Below, piece by piece: positions 8,074 to 15,643 of a DNA stretch of 35,888 bases; positions within the stretch are counted from its first letter, which is position 1; the number at the start of each line of letters is the position of its first letter. The translations under genes were made by a program, and so were the position numbers. The stretch lies in NCBI GenBank assembly GCA_000174895.1, contig ACOK01000081.1, positions 1 to 35,888 of the forward strand. Reading direction: 5' to 3'. The notes under the pieces are model-generated. The model made no database searches, was not told the origin of the DNA, and saw only the letters and a program-made list of their open reading frames with translations. Origin of the DNA: Ruminococcus flavefaciens FD-1. GTDB lineage: Bacteria > Bacillota > Clostridia > Oscillospirales > Ruminococcaceae.

Positions 8074-8102
8074 TTGACTATTTTAGATTTTTCCAGTAAG
8101 AT
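8074..8102 (+). promoter_or_regulatory. Promoter for the mobilisation genes
   Basis: TTGACT (8074-8079), a 17-base spacer and TAAGAT (8097-8102). It would transcribe through the probable oriT into mobC and the relaxase. The 7841-8362 stretch holds this promoter, the divergent one at 7907-7936 and the oriT-like repeats. Confidence 0.6.
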
Positions 8103-8202
8103 GTTTTCAGGGAGCGGCGGAGAGCCTATTGAGCAAAAGGCGATACAGAGAAATATAGTCGCTGATGCTCCAATTCCTCACACGGAAGTGAGAAAAACAG
8201 CA

Positions 8203-8310
8203 GAGCCGACAGGCTCATATGAAAATTAGCCCCGCAGGGGCTATGTCAAATCGCAAGCTCGGCAAATCGTGGGCGCACTTTACGGCAACCCACAATTCGC
8301 ACCGCTTGCA
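8203..8310 (+). other. Probable origin of transfer (oriT)
   Basis: Directly upstream of mobC lie several inverted repeats: GAGCC-gaca-GGCTC near 8203-8216, AGCCCC-gca-GGGGCT (8228-8242), and a nested pair GCAAGC (8253-8258)/GCTTGC (8304-8309) enclosing GTGGG (8269-8273)/CCCAC (8289-8293). Dense hairpins next to MobC and relaxase genes are typical of oriT. The nick site cannot be fixed from sequence alone. Confidence 0.5.
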
Positions 8311-8362
8311 AGAGGGACACCCCTTGAACCCCGATTCAGAAAATATAAAAAGAAAGGAAACA

Positions 8363-8713
8363 ATGATTATGGAGAACAACAAAAGGCGTGATCTTTACTT
8401 GAAGATCAGAGTAAATCAGGAAGAACTTGATTACATCGACCGCAAGTTTCGGGAAAGCGGAATGAAGTCTCGAAGTGATTTCGTCAGGGCGATGATCTAT
8501 CAGGGATACATCGTGAAGTTCAGCGAATTTGAGCTGAAAGAGCTTATCCGGCTGGCGAGAAATATTTCCAACAATATCAATCAGATCGCTGTCCGTGCAA
8601 ACAGCGGCGGCAAGGTTTATGATAATGACATTGCCGACATTAAGAAAGGGGTGGAACAGCTTTGGCAACCACTAAGATATTTTCAGTCTCAGTTGATGAG
8701 CTTGCATCGCTGA
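8363..8713 (+). CDS. MobC-type relaxosome protein
   Basis: A 116-residue mobilisation accessory protein that binds oriT and helps the relaxase open the strands. The N-terminal ribbon-helix-helix-like part reads DLYLKIRVNQEELDYIDRKF then SRSDFVRAMI. The C-terminal half ELKELIRLARNISNNINQIA is the hallmark of MobC-family proteins (Pfam MobC). The ATG at 8363 follows AGAAAGGAAACA; a second ATG two codons on is also possible. The 3' end overlaps the relaxase start by 52 bases, so the two are co-transcribed. Confidence 0.9.
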   Translation: MIMENNKRRDLYLKIRVNQEELDYIDRKFRESGMKSRSDFVRAMIYQGYIVKFSEFELKELIRLARNISNNINQIAVRANSGGKVYDNDIADIKKGVEQLWQPLRYFQSQLMSLHR

Positions 8714-10064
8714 AATATATCGCCAATCCTGAAAAAACGGACAACGGCAGACTTATCATCACAGACGGGTGCAGCTCTGATCCAGAACAGGCACACCATG
8801 ACTTTCAGGAGATCAGGAAATGCGGAACGGGGAAAAGCTATGTTCTTGCACAGCACTTCATTGTCAGTTTCAAGCCTTGGGGAGATTCTGGCCGAAGCGA
8901 GCTTTGCAAGTCGGTCAGGAGAAATGTGAGCAGTTTCTCAAAGGCGAGTATCAGAATTTCAGGGCTTGGCAAATCGACAAGGAGCATACGCACTTGCATT
9001 GTGTTTTCAATAATACCAACTGCATTGACGGCAGAACTTTTGAAACGCATGAAAACCGCAGAACAACGAAAGAAGATCGTTCATTCAAGAAACTCATGAA
9101 CATCACAGACAGCGTATGCAAGCGGCATCATCTTTTTGTGATTCAACACCCCGAACAGACCAAAGGCAAGAGCTATTGGGAATGGGATATGAACCGTCAG
9201 GGACTTTCGTGGAAAGCAAAACTGAAATATGCGATAGATCAGGTAGTCAAGGTCAGCGAGGACTTCGATGATTTTCTTGCAAAATGTGCTGAATACGGCA
9301 TACTCGTTGAGTACAATTCCGACCACAAGATTGATTTGAAATTTATTCTTGCCGAGCAGAAAGAAAATAACCCCCGTGCAAAATTCACGAGGGCGAAAAC
9401 GCTGGGCTGGTATTATGAGACTGAGCAGATAAAAGGACGCATCGCACAGTACATCGGCGGTATGATGTATGTGCCGAGAACGAAGGTAAGAGTTATCACT
9501 CCAAAGGCTGAAGAAAACAAGTTTGTCCGTGATGCCATTGACCGTGAGAACATGAAGCTCACAAGCAAGGCATTGAACATTCTGACCAAGTACGGCGTGA
9601 CCGTTGACGAAGCAAAGAAAGCTGCCATTTCTGCATACGCTGTCAGAACAGCTCTTGTTCAGGAACTTAACCACATGGCAGATGAGATCAGGGAGTGTGA
9701 AGCACAAGCTGAGACACTCAGAAAACTCCGAGAAGTCAGACCGTATTTTACGGAATACAAATCTCTCAGCGGGCGGAAACAGGAAAAGTATAAAAAGGCT
9801 AATGGCAGTTTTCTCGAACAATACCATGAACTCAATCAAAAGATGCTCAAATGGTATCCAGGCGGTCATACTCCGACTGCTGAGAAGATAGAACAGCATA
9901 TTGCTGAGCTTACTGCAAAGCGAGAACAGAAAAATGCAGAATACAATGCCGCCAAGCTGAAAGCAGAAGAACTATCGCAGGCTGCGATGGAGATCGAGCA
10001 GTATCTTCGTCAGGAGCAGAGCCGTAATCAGCAACAGAAAAGAAAAAGGAACGACCTTGAATAA
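8662..10064 (+). pseudogene. Relaxase/mobilisation nuclease, two frameshifts
   Basis: The relaxase would nick oriT and pilot the strand in mobilisation. Starting at a TTG (8662, with AAAGGGG upstream) the protein reads MATTKIFSVS to SYVLAQHFIVSFKPW. The family continuation (EILAE) lies in another frame after the GGGG run at 8879-8882. A second shift near 8895-8900 leads to ALQVGQEKCEQFLKGEY, the metal-binding histidines in DKEHTHLHCVFNNTN, and the intact remainder to 10064 (NRQGLSWKAKL, then a long helical C terminus). Two single-base insertions about 15-20 bases apart explain the break. Either the gene is dead or the sequence has local errors. An internal start (8820) would lack the N-terminal catalytic region. 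Confidence 0.85.
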
Positions 10065-10200
10065 TACAGCGTATTGCACCGAGGAAATCTGCGATATTGC
10101 TGCGCCCTGCACAAGAATTATTACAATTATCCCGATATGCTGGACTGCGGAAATGGTGCGGAGTATAATATAGCTACAATACACTTTCGGAGGTGCTTTT

Positions 10201-10413
10201 ATGTTGAAAATTCCTGAGTTGGCGATGCCGAGAACACGCAAGGTCACGACTGTCTGCAACGGCAAGCATGAGGTCTGGACGGACTACGAACAGGCAAAGG
10301 CATATTTCCTTGAACTCATGATGACCACAGAGGGCGAGGAGCGTGACCGAGCAGAGTGCATATACATTCAGCTCACGCACGGCTTGTCAGAGTGTTCAGA
10401 CGAAGATGAATAA
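10201..10413 (+). CDS. Small conserved mobile-element protein, function unknown
   Basis: 70 residues with a strong CGGAGG ribosome site nine bases before the ATG. The sequence begins MLKIPELAMPRTRKVTTVCN; the core is VWTDYEQAKAYFLELMM, then EERDRAECIYIQLTHGL and an acidic end. Similar small proteins accompany mob genes in Firmicutes elements as far as I recall, but I know no function. A terminator follows directly. Between the relaxase and this gene, about 10060-10190 holds what looks like another frameshifted small reading frame (NYYNYPDMLDCGNGAEY). Confidence 0.72.
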   Translation: MLKIPELAMPRTRKVTTVCNGKHEVWTDYEQAKAYFLELMMTTEGEERDRAECIYIQLTHGLSECSDEDE

Positions 10414-10419
10414 TCAGCA

Positions 10420-10449
10420 AAAAGGCTTTGCAGAAATGCAGAGCCTTTT
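10420..10449 (+). terminator. Terminator of the mobilisation operon
   Basis: AAAAGGCT (10420-10427) pairs with AGCCTTTT (10442-10449), with an inner TGCA-gaaa-TGCA stem-loop. It stands seven bases after the stop of the small protein. Confidence 0.82.
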
Positions 10450-10457
10450 ACTTTGCT

Positions 10458-10492
10458 CTCAGACGAACGGAAATGCCCCTCTGAGCCGTCCG
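10458..10492 (+). repeat. 35-bp repeat, copy 2 (partner at 650-684)
   Basis: It matches 650-684 at 33 of 35 positions and lies right after the mob-operon terminator, at the junction between the mobilisation module and the cassette cargo. Confidence 0.8.
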
Positions 10493-10520
10493 TGATGAAT
10501 ATGGGGATAACTTGCTGTAT

Positions 10521-10555
10521 AAAAATGCGACCTCTGAGAACAATTCTCAGAGGTC
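10521..10555 (-). terminator. Terminator of cassette A
   Basis: A perfect 12-base stem GACCTCTGAGAA (10529-10540) / TTCTCAGAGGTC (10544-10555) with a three-base loop. It is followed on the minus strand by GCATTTTTATA. Confidence 0.85.
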
Positions 10556-10603
10556 GCTGTGCATATCATAGTTGTCAACACCTGCCTTGAATGTGTGGCA
10601 TCG

Positions 10604-10619
10604 TCTGATTTGTCCCCAA
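10604..10619. repeat. 16-bp cassette 3' repeat, copy A
   Basis: TCTGATTTGTCCCCAA, identical to 13432-13447. In both cassettes it lies 40-55 bases beyond the dockerin gene stop and before a terminator. Confidence 0.8.
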
Positions 10620-10658
10620 AAGGAATTGATTATACTTATACCTGTATATTGCTTCAAA

Positions 10659-11489
10659 TTAGGAGAAATATGATATTATCTCTTCAGCAGAGAAGCCTCC
10701 TGTTTGTTCAGCGCTTTCTGTATAAATGCTTTGCAGTGGATTCAAAATAGAGGAATATTCAGAATCATCTGCATGATACAATGCAAATAGATATTTCGTT
10801 CCGATGGTTAAAGCAGGAAGGTCTACCATAACGGGAATTCTTTCATTTCCTAATAAGGCTATCTGTGTCTTTTCATATCCGGATGAAATACCGCCCTCAA
10901 TTCGTAACTTTACGATATTAGGAGAACCAGCATAAACTTCTTCTGCTTCAATTTCATAGACTGTAAACAGCATTGCCCATTGTGAACCCTCACCATCTTT
11001 TAATGGCTGCATGGTTTGCATATCCAGCATTTCAAAGGATATATTTTTGACTCTTCCGCTAAAAACCTGATTTGCTTTACTTGCCAAGTCAGGAACAGTA
11101 TTATAATAGGGATAATCATAGGAAAATGCTTCATATTGTACATTTTCAGCAAATATATTTATTCTCTCAATCAAAGTACGCTTCATAAGAGTAAGATCAA
11201 ACACATTAAGCACGTCATCATCGCAGAAGTCAGCAGCCTTCCAGTTGGAAAGATATGTGTCGGGAACAGCTAACAGCCACTTCTGGAACAGTACCACATC
11301 GGATACACTGAAAACTCCGTCTGCATTTACATCGCCAATTATTACGGTATTATCATCAGTAATATCAACTGAGTATGGTTCGCTTGCTGCTATTGCAACC
11401 AACTCAATATTGTACGAATCTTTTCCAAATACTGAACACAATGATAAAAGCAGTGTTGCCGATAACATTACAGCCATCTTTTTTTTCAT
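10659..11489 (-). CDS. Secreted dockerin protein with a sensor-like C-terminal domain (cassette A)
   Basis: 276 residues. A signal peptide occupies about 1-36 (MKKKMAVMLSATLLLSLCSV to AIAAS). A type I-like dockerin spans about 51-110 with a calcium loop DVNADGVFSVSD and a second, less acidic loop region DFCDDDVLNVFD, each followed by an LMKR/FQKW helix. Residues about 117-276 form a domain that is almost the same as the ectodomain of the next gene (shared segments DYPYY, KANQVFSGRV, NISFE, LRIEGGI, KYLFALYHADDSEYSSILNP). It has no catalytic motif I recognise. It would attach to a cohesin on the cell surface or scaffoldin. AAAGGAG precedes the ATG. It is third in the sigma-sensor-dockerin operon. 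Confidence 0.9.
   Translation of the reverse strand: MKKKMAVMLSATLLLSLCSVFGKDSYNIELVAIAASEPYSVDITDDNTVIIGDVNADGVFSVSDVVLFQKWLLAVPDTYLSNWKAADFCDDDVLNVFDLTLMKRTLIERINIFAENVQYEAFSYDYPYYNTVPDLASKANQVFSGRVKNISFEMLDMQTMQPLKDGEGSQWAMLFTVYEIEAEEVYAGSPNIVKLRIEGGISSGYEKTQIALLGNERIPVMVDLPALTIGTKYLFALYHADDSEYSSILNPLQSIYTESAEQTGGFSAEEIISYFS
10729..10781. repeat. 53-bp perfect direct repeat, copy 1
   Basis: Identical to 11654-11706. It encodes the shared stretch ADDSEYSSILNPLQS in the dockerin gene; the identity at DNA level indicates recent duplication or gene conversion. Confidence 0.85.
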
Positions 11490-11583
11490 AATATCAGCTC
11501 CTTTCAAGCTCAATAAATATATAGTATGGTCTTTTACGAGTTAGGAATCACCTCCATATTCATCAGCTTCATTATTGTTTGGA

Positions 11584-12585
11584 TTAAGAATAATATGCAA
11601 TTATATCATCAGCAGAGAATTCTCCAGTTTGCACTGCATTTTCTGCATAAACACTTTGCAGTGGATTCAAAATAGAGGAATATTCAGAATCATCTGCATG
11701 ATACAAGGCAAATAAATATTTTTCTCCGGTATAAAGTACCGGTGCGCCTTCCATAACAGGGATTGTATTACTACCTAATAGTGTAGTCTGTTCCTGCTCA
11801 TAGCCGGATGGAATCCCACCCTCGATTCTCAGCTTCACAATAGTCGGTGAACCAGCATACACTTTCTCAGCTTCAATTTCGTAGATTGTATATATCATCG
11901 CCCATTGTGTATCTTCACCATCTTTTAGCGGTTGCATGGTTATCATATTCAGCAATTCAAAGGATATATTGGTGACTCTTCCGCTAAAAACCTGATTTGC
12001 TTTGTTAGCTAAGTCAGAAACAGAATCGTAGTAAGGATAATCATTAGAAAATGATACATATTGAACTGAATCTGTTTGCTGAACCGGAGGGTCTGTTTCA
12101 TCATTAACCGGTTGCGTATATGTTACAGGTGCAGTTGTTGCAGGTGTTTGTGTTTCCGCTTGCATTTCTGTAACTTGTTCATCCATCTGAGCTTCAGACG
12201 CATCAGTAACCACTGTTGTTTCTGTCTGCGTTTGTTTACCTGCCGCAGTTGTCATACGGTCTGTCTCTGAGTTGTTGGCAAGCACAGTTGTAGATACTGG
12301 TTCGGTTTTATCGTTGATCTGTGCCGTTGATTTGTTTCCAGACACTGTTGACGTTGCCATATCGGGTGTTTCTAATGTTGGTTCATCAATGACATCAGAC
12401 TGAATGGTGATACTCGGCAATTTATGAATATGATTCCAATAACCGAGTCCAAGTACAGCACAAACACAGAAGCTTGCTAATAATGGAATAGTACGCTTTA
12501 GCGTGAGAATACGCTTTTTTTTCTTTCCCTGATGTTCTTCATATCTGGAAAGTAAGCTCTGATACATTTCATTGTGATTCTTCAT
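11584..12585 (-). CDS. Membrane sensor / probable anti-sigma factor (cassette A)
   Basis: 333 residues. A short basic cytosolic N terminus (1-32, KKKKRILTLKR) is followed by one membrane segment (about 33-50, IPLLASFCVCAVLGLGYW), a Thr/Gln-rich stalk (about 65-172) and an extracellular domain of about 160 residues (174-333). That domain also forms the C-terminal part of the dockerin protein encoded next. The layout resembles RsgI-type sensors of clostridial cellulosomes, but the partner here is an ECF sigma factor. The ATG at 12585 lies inside the sigma gene end, with GGAGGGG about ten bases upstream, so synthesis is coupled. I see no conserved ZAS zinc motif, so the anti-sigma role is inferred from layout. 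Confidence 0.82.
   Translation of the reverse strand: MKNHNEMYQSLLSRYEEHQGKKKKRILTLKRTIPLLASFCVCAVLGLGYWNHIHKLPSITIQSDVIDEPTLETPDMATSTVSGNKSTAQINDKTEPVSTTVLANNSETDRMTTAAGKQTQTETTVVTDASEAQMDEQVTEMQAETQTPATTAPVTYTQPVNDETDPPVQQTDSVQYVSFSNDYPYYDSVSDLANKANQVFSGRVTNISFELLNMITMQPLKDGEDTQWAMIYTIYEIEAEKVYAGSPTIVKLRIEGGIPSGYEQEQTTLLGSNTIPVMEGAPVLYTGEKYLFALYHADDSEYSSILNPLQSVYAENAVQTGEFSADDIIAYYS
11654..11706. repeat. 53-bp perfect direct repeat, copy 2
   Basis: Identical to 10729-10781; this copy lies in the 3' end of the membrane sensor gene. Confidence 0.85.
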
Positions 12586-13126
12586 ATTCAAAGCCCCTCC
12601 TTTCCAGTTCAGATCTCAAAGCGTTTTTTGCTTTGTACAGGTAATTTTTGATCTGCTTTTCGGATTTTTTCATGATCAAGGCTATTTCGGAGATGCTGAA
12701 TCCCTCAAAATAGTTGAGAAATAGCACTTGTCTGTATTCAAGTTTTAGTTGGTGCAAAGCCAAATGCACCATTTTCTTTTGTTCAGTCTTTATATAATTA
12801 TCTTCGATGTCATCCTCGACAGCAAGATATTCCTGCGATTCCAGCGGAACAACACTGAGCTTTGCGTGTTTTCGGAGGTGTTTTGTGGTGATATTACGCC
12901 CGATTGCAAAGAGCCATGTCTTGAAAGAGCTTTTTCCTGAGAATTTCGGACGCTTTAACATCAATTCCAAGAAAGTATCCTCTGCCAAATCCTCAGCCAT
13001 ATGAATATCTTGAACATAGCTGTTCAGATAGAGCATTAACCCTGCCTGATATTCACAGACTATTTCAAGCATTCCCTCATTGTCGCCCGCAAGGAAACGG
13101 CGGTAGCTACTTTCACCGTTACCCAT
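12569..13126 (-). CDS. ECF-type RNA polymerase sigma factor (cassette A)
   Basis: 185 residues, normal for ECF sigma factors. Region 2 spans about 20-95 (AEDLAEDTFLELMLKRPKF, then FKTWLFAIGRNITTKHLRKH) and covers core binding and -10 recognition. Region 4 spans about 125-180 (YRQVLFLNYFEGFSISEIAL, KKSEKQIKNYLYKAKNALR) and contains the -35-binding HTH. GAGAGGAGG stands upstream of the ATG. The last 17 bases overlap the start of the membrane sensor gene. A vegetative promoter lies at 13255-13283, leaving a leader of about 120 bases. It is a clear paralogue of the cassette B sigma. Target genes are unknown; the operon itself is the first candidate. Confidence 0.94.
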   Translation of the reverse strand: MGNGESSYRRFLAGDNEGMLEIVCEYQAGLMLYLNSYVQDIHMAEDLAEDTFLELMLKRPKFSGKSSFKTWLFAIGRNITTKHLRKHAKLSVVPLESQEYLAVEDDIEDNYIKTEQKKMVHLALHQLKLEYRQVLFLNYFEGFSISEIALIMKKSEKQIKNYLYKAKNALRSELERRGFEYEESQ

Positions 13127-13254
13127 AGGGTGATTCCTCCTCTCAGAGACATCTTTTTGTCTCTTTACTTATTAGTACCATTTTTCAGAAAAAAGACTTC
13201 GTGTTTTTTGAAAACAATCTGCCCGTCAATGAAGTTTGTGAAGTATATACAAAT

Positions 13255-13283
13255 ATTATAGCATTAAGTTGATTGAATTGCAA
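13255..13283 (-). promoter_or_regulatory. Promoter of cassette A
   Basis: On the minus strand TTGCAA (13278-13283), a 17-base spacer and TATAAT (13255-13260). The 13127-13501 gap also holds the 16-bp repeats at 13329-13344 and 13432-13447 and the cassette B terminator. Confidence 0.7.
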
Positions 13284-13328
13284 TATGGAAAAGCAGGGTG
13301 GGCTTATCATTCAAGCTCTCACTCACTC

Positions 13329-13344
13329 TGCTTTCTATATATTA
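13329..13344 (-). repeat. 16-bp cassette 5' repeat, copy A
   Basis: On the minus strand TAATATATAGAAAGCA, identical to 17358-17373. It lies upstream of each ECF sigma gene (about 200 and 33 bases from the starts). It could be part of a promoter recognised by the cassette sigma factors or a cassette boundary. Confidence 0.65.
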
Positions 13345-13380
13345 GATGCTAATTCTTTAATGTTACACTAAGTTTCGACA

Positions 13381-13429
13381 ATGAAAAAGAATTTACCGCA
13401 TCTACAAGTCTTGCTCGCAAATGCGGTAA
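13381..13429 (-). terminator. Terminator of cassette B
   Basis: TTACCGCAT (13393-13401) / ATGCGGTAA (13421-13429), a nine-base stem with a 19-base loop, followed on the minus strand by ATTCTTTTTC. It lies 73 bases beyond the cassette B dockerin stop. Confidence 0.65.
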
Positions 13430-13431
13430 TA

Positions 13432-13447
13432 TCTGATTTGTCCCCAA
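13432..13447. repeat. 16-bp cassette 3' repeat, copy B
   Basis: TCTGATTTGTCCCCAA, identical to 10604-10619, between the dockerin stop and the terminator. Confidence 0.8.
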
Positions 13448-13501
13448 TTAAGGCTTTATGCTAATATCTGATCACAGTGCGAAGATCAGATACAGCTTCA
13501 A

Positions 13502-15643
13502 TTATTGTTCAGCGGCTACCACATCAAATTCAGCGTATAAGATATTCTTAGCAGTATAAATCTTGAAGCGGTAATGTCCTTCTTTCAAACTTGGGAAAAT
13601 ATTATTAGTTTGCACCCTAATCCATGTACTAAATTCCATGTCGTCATGCTCATGATCCGCTATTCCACATAATACATAGCCATCACCATATTGATAGCGG
13701 ATTGCAGGATCAGCATTATATATTTCTTCCCATTTTTCATTGTCATATCTTTCGATGAATGCGATTGGAAAGTAAAAGAATCCTTTACCTTTGTTATGGT
13801 TCTTTACTTCACAAATGATTTCATCCGTATTTGTGGCATATGTTGGCTGTAATGCTGTAGCGGTAATATTATCATAGGATTCATCATGATCAATATTCAG
13901 CATATTACATGTTTGAGTAGCCTCAGCCTCATTGAATGGCGGAGGAGTTTCATTTTTCGCAGATAACAACGCTCTTTTCATTAAGCAAAGGTCAAAAACG
14001 TCAAGGCAGTTATCGTTTGTGAAATCAGCCGCTTCCCAATCAGCAAGTATAGTATTTGGAACAGCAAGTAGCCATTTTTGCAGAAGCACTACATCATTTA
14101 TGCTTAGATAGCCATCACCACTGACATCTCCGTTAGGAGTTTTGTGAAACTCTGTTTCATAGCTGCCGTTATTATCTAAATCAGCAGCAAAGCCTATATT
14201 TCCGTCTGTTTTTTCAAATATCAAAACACTATCAATATCAAATTCAGTATCTATCTCTCTCCTAAATACATTTTCTCCATCACAAGTTGTAATGATTGTA
14301 TTATTAAGATTATCCGATTTCAGTATATATCCCTTGTCTGTTCGCATGAGAGCGCTGTGCTTAGTCTTGTGATCTTGATCTATGCGGAAACTATACCAAC
14401 TACCATTATAATATCCATCATTCATTGCGATTTCAAAGCCGTATTCAGTATCGCCGTTCATTTCAATATAACCGGACGGCTCAAACACGATCTGATTTGC
14501 CGCATTCACATCAGCAATGAGCACACAGTTCTGATAATTCATTTCCAGATTCATTGTACACAATCCGTCTGTTGATAACATATAGCCGCTTGTGTCATCC
14601 TTCAGTACATATGTATTCGCATAAATCTGCGGAACGTCTCCCAGAAACGGCGGTAATTCAATAATTTCATCTTCATTACTGCTGATAGTATCCCATTTGC
14701 CGTTATCAAATTTGATTTTATCAACAGTTCTTTCGGGCAATAACGAGCGTATATTAAGCATTGCAAGGAAGTCACGGTCATTCTTGTATTTTTCAGTACC
14801 GCCTAATAACCCCTTGTTATTGAGCAGATCAATATCTGATATTACAAGGTTGATATTACCTTCATTATCCGAAGAACACTTATCCGTTCTCCACGAGCCG
14901 TCATTGTTAAAATAAATATAAGAGCTTTCCTGAGAATCCAAATTGCAGTTATACACAGCTATTCTTCCGTCAAATTCCGCTGTTTTCAGTAAGGCAAGCT
15001 GTTCAACTTCTTCAGTGTAATTGACTTCAAAGGGACCGTATTCTACATTATAAGCAACGACTGCATGACCATACCTATCGCCTGAATCGTTTATTTTTCC
15101 GAAATAGCACACCAACGCAGGCTTTCCTGCTTCCACTGCATCAATTATCTGTTGCAGTCTCTCTTTTTCTGTTTTTTCAAGCATTGAATACGCTGCATAC
15201 TGCCGAACTTCTTCTGTAAATTGCAGACTGGAATAATAATTGATAAGGGATTGTATTTCATCAGATGGCATATCATCTGGTGACGCCACGCCAGACATAG
15301 CGTAAAGGCTGTCAGCACCCTCTGTATAGGCATTGTAGTCTATCAATCCATAGCTTGCAAGAATAGAAGTCACTGCCATACCATAGCACGATCCTAAAAA
15401 CTGTCCGCTGATCAGGTTGCTTGCTAACCTTCTGTCAACATTTGTAAGGTTGTTTTTAAATGGCGCAACATCACTATCTGTGAATTTGTAGTTTTGTCCG
15501 AATGAATCTGATGTGTTTCTGAATTTCCATATATCTTTTTCAATATCATATGCTCCGGCTGCACTTGCAGTTAGTGTGGCAGTACCGATCATTACGGAAC
15601 TGCATATAGCGATAAAGGAGCTGATAATTCGCTTATTCTTCAT
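13502..15643 (-). CDS. Secreted papain/C39-like cysteine protease with dockerin and Ig-like domain (cassette B)
   Basis: 713 residues. A signal peptide occupies 1-30. A papain-like domain (about 70-240) has Cys86 (GSCYGMAVTSIL), His193 (YGHAVVAYNV) and an Asn at 232-234 (VYNCNLD) as a plausible triad. A region of unknown beta-rich structure (240-500) contains repeated YGFEIAMNDG-like strands. The dockerin (about 505-561) reads GDVSGDGYLSINDVVLLQKW and DFTNDNCLDVFDLCLMKR. A C-terminal Ig-like domain (about 590-713) ends SLKEGHYRFKIYTAKN, resembling the bacterial Big_14 type. The real start has AGGAGGAGG nine bases upstream and overlaps the membrane sensor gene by 11 bases. The dockerin is clearly related to that of cassette A. 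Substrate unknown; it may process cellulosome or cell-surface proteins. Confidence 0.88.
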   Translation of the reverse strand: MKNKRIISSFIAICSSVMIGTATLTASAAGAYDIEKDIWKFRNTSDSFGQNYKFTDSDVAPFKNNLTNVDRRLASNLISGQFLGSCYGMAVTSILASYGLIDYNAYTEGADSLYAMSGVASPDDMPSDEIQSLINYYSSLQFTEEVRQYAAYSMLEKTEKERLQQIIDAVEAGKPALVCYFGKINDSGDRYGHAVVAYNVEYGPFEVNYTEEVEQLALLKTAEFDGRIAVYNCNLDSQESSYIYFNNDGSWRTDKCSSDNEGNINLVISDIDLLNNKGLLGGTEKYKNDRDFLAMLNIRSLLPERTVDKIKFDNGKWDTISSNEDEIIELPPFLGDVPQIYANTYVLKDDTSGYMLSTDGLCTMNLEMNYQNCVLIADVNAANQIVFEPSGYIEMNGDTEYGFEIAMNDGYYNGSWYSFRIDQDHKTKHSALMRTDKGYILKSDNLNNTIITTCDGENVFRREIDTEFDIDSVLIFEKTDGNIGFAADLDNNGSYETEFHKTPNGDVSGDGYLSINDVVLLQKWLLAVPNTILADWEAADFTNDNCLDVFDLCLMKRALLSAKNETPPPFNEAEATQTCNMLNIDHDESYDNITATALQPTYATNTDEIICEVKNHNKGKGFFYFPIAFIERYDNEKWEEIYNADPAIRYQYGDGYVLCGIADHEHDDMEFSTWIRVQTNNIFPSLKEGHYRFKIYTAKNILYAEFDVVAAEQ

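Noticed and set aside
8101..8229. A plus-strand reading frame of about 42 codons (MFSGSGGEPIEQKAIQRN onward) before mobC
   Set aside because: No convincing ribosome site, and it overlaps the oriT-like hairpins; no family recognised.
8662..8910. Programmed ribosomal frameshifting in the relaxase
   Set aside because: Two shifts would be needed, with no slippery heptamer plus structure; mutation or sequence error is simpler.
9081..9899. Minus-strand open frame of 272 codons opposite the relaxase
   Set aside because: Antisense shadow of the well-supported relaxase frame.
10064..10190. Possible small protein after the relaxase (NYYNYPDMLDCGNGAEY in one frame, NTAYCTEEICDIAA in another)
   Set aside because: It reads only across a frameshift, and I cannot verify a family; mentioned as a possible remnant but not listed as a gene.
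13127..13260. Search for a shared ECF -35/-10 promoter pair upstream of both sigma genes
   Set aside because: GAAAAAT and TAATA-like segments occur in both, but spacing does not agree with a standard ECF promoter; only the 16-mer was kept.
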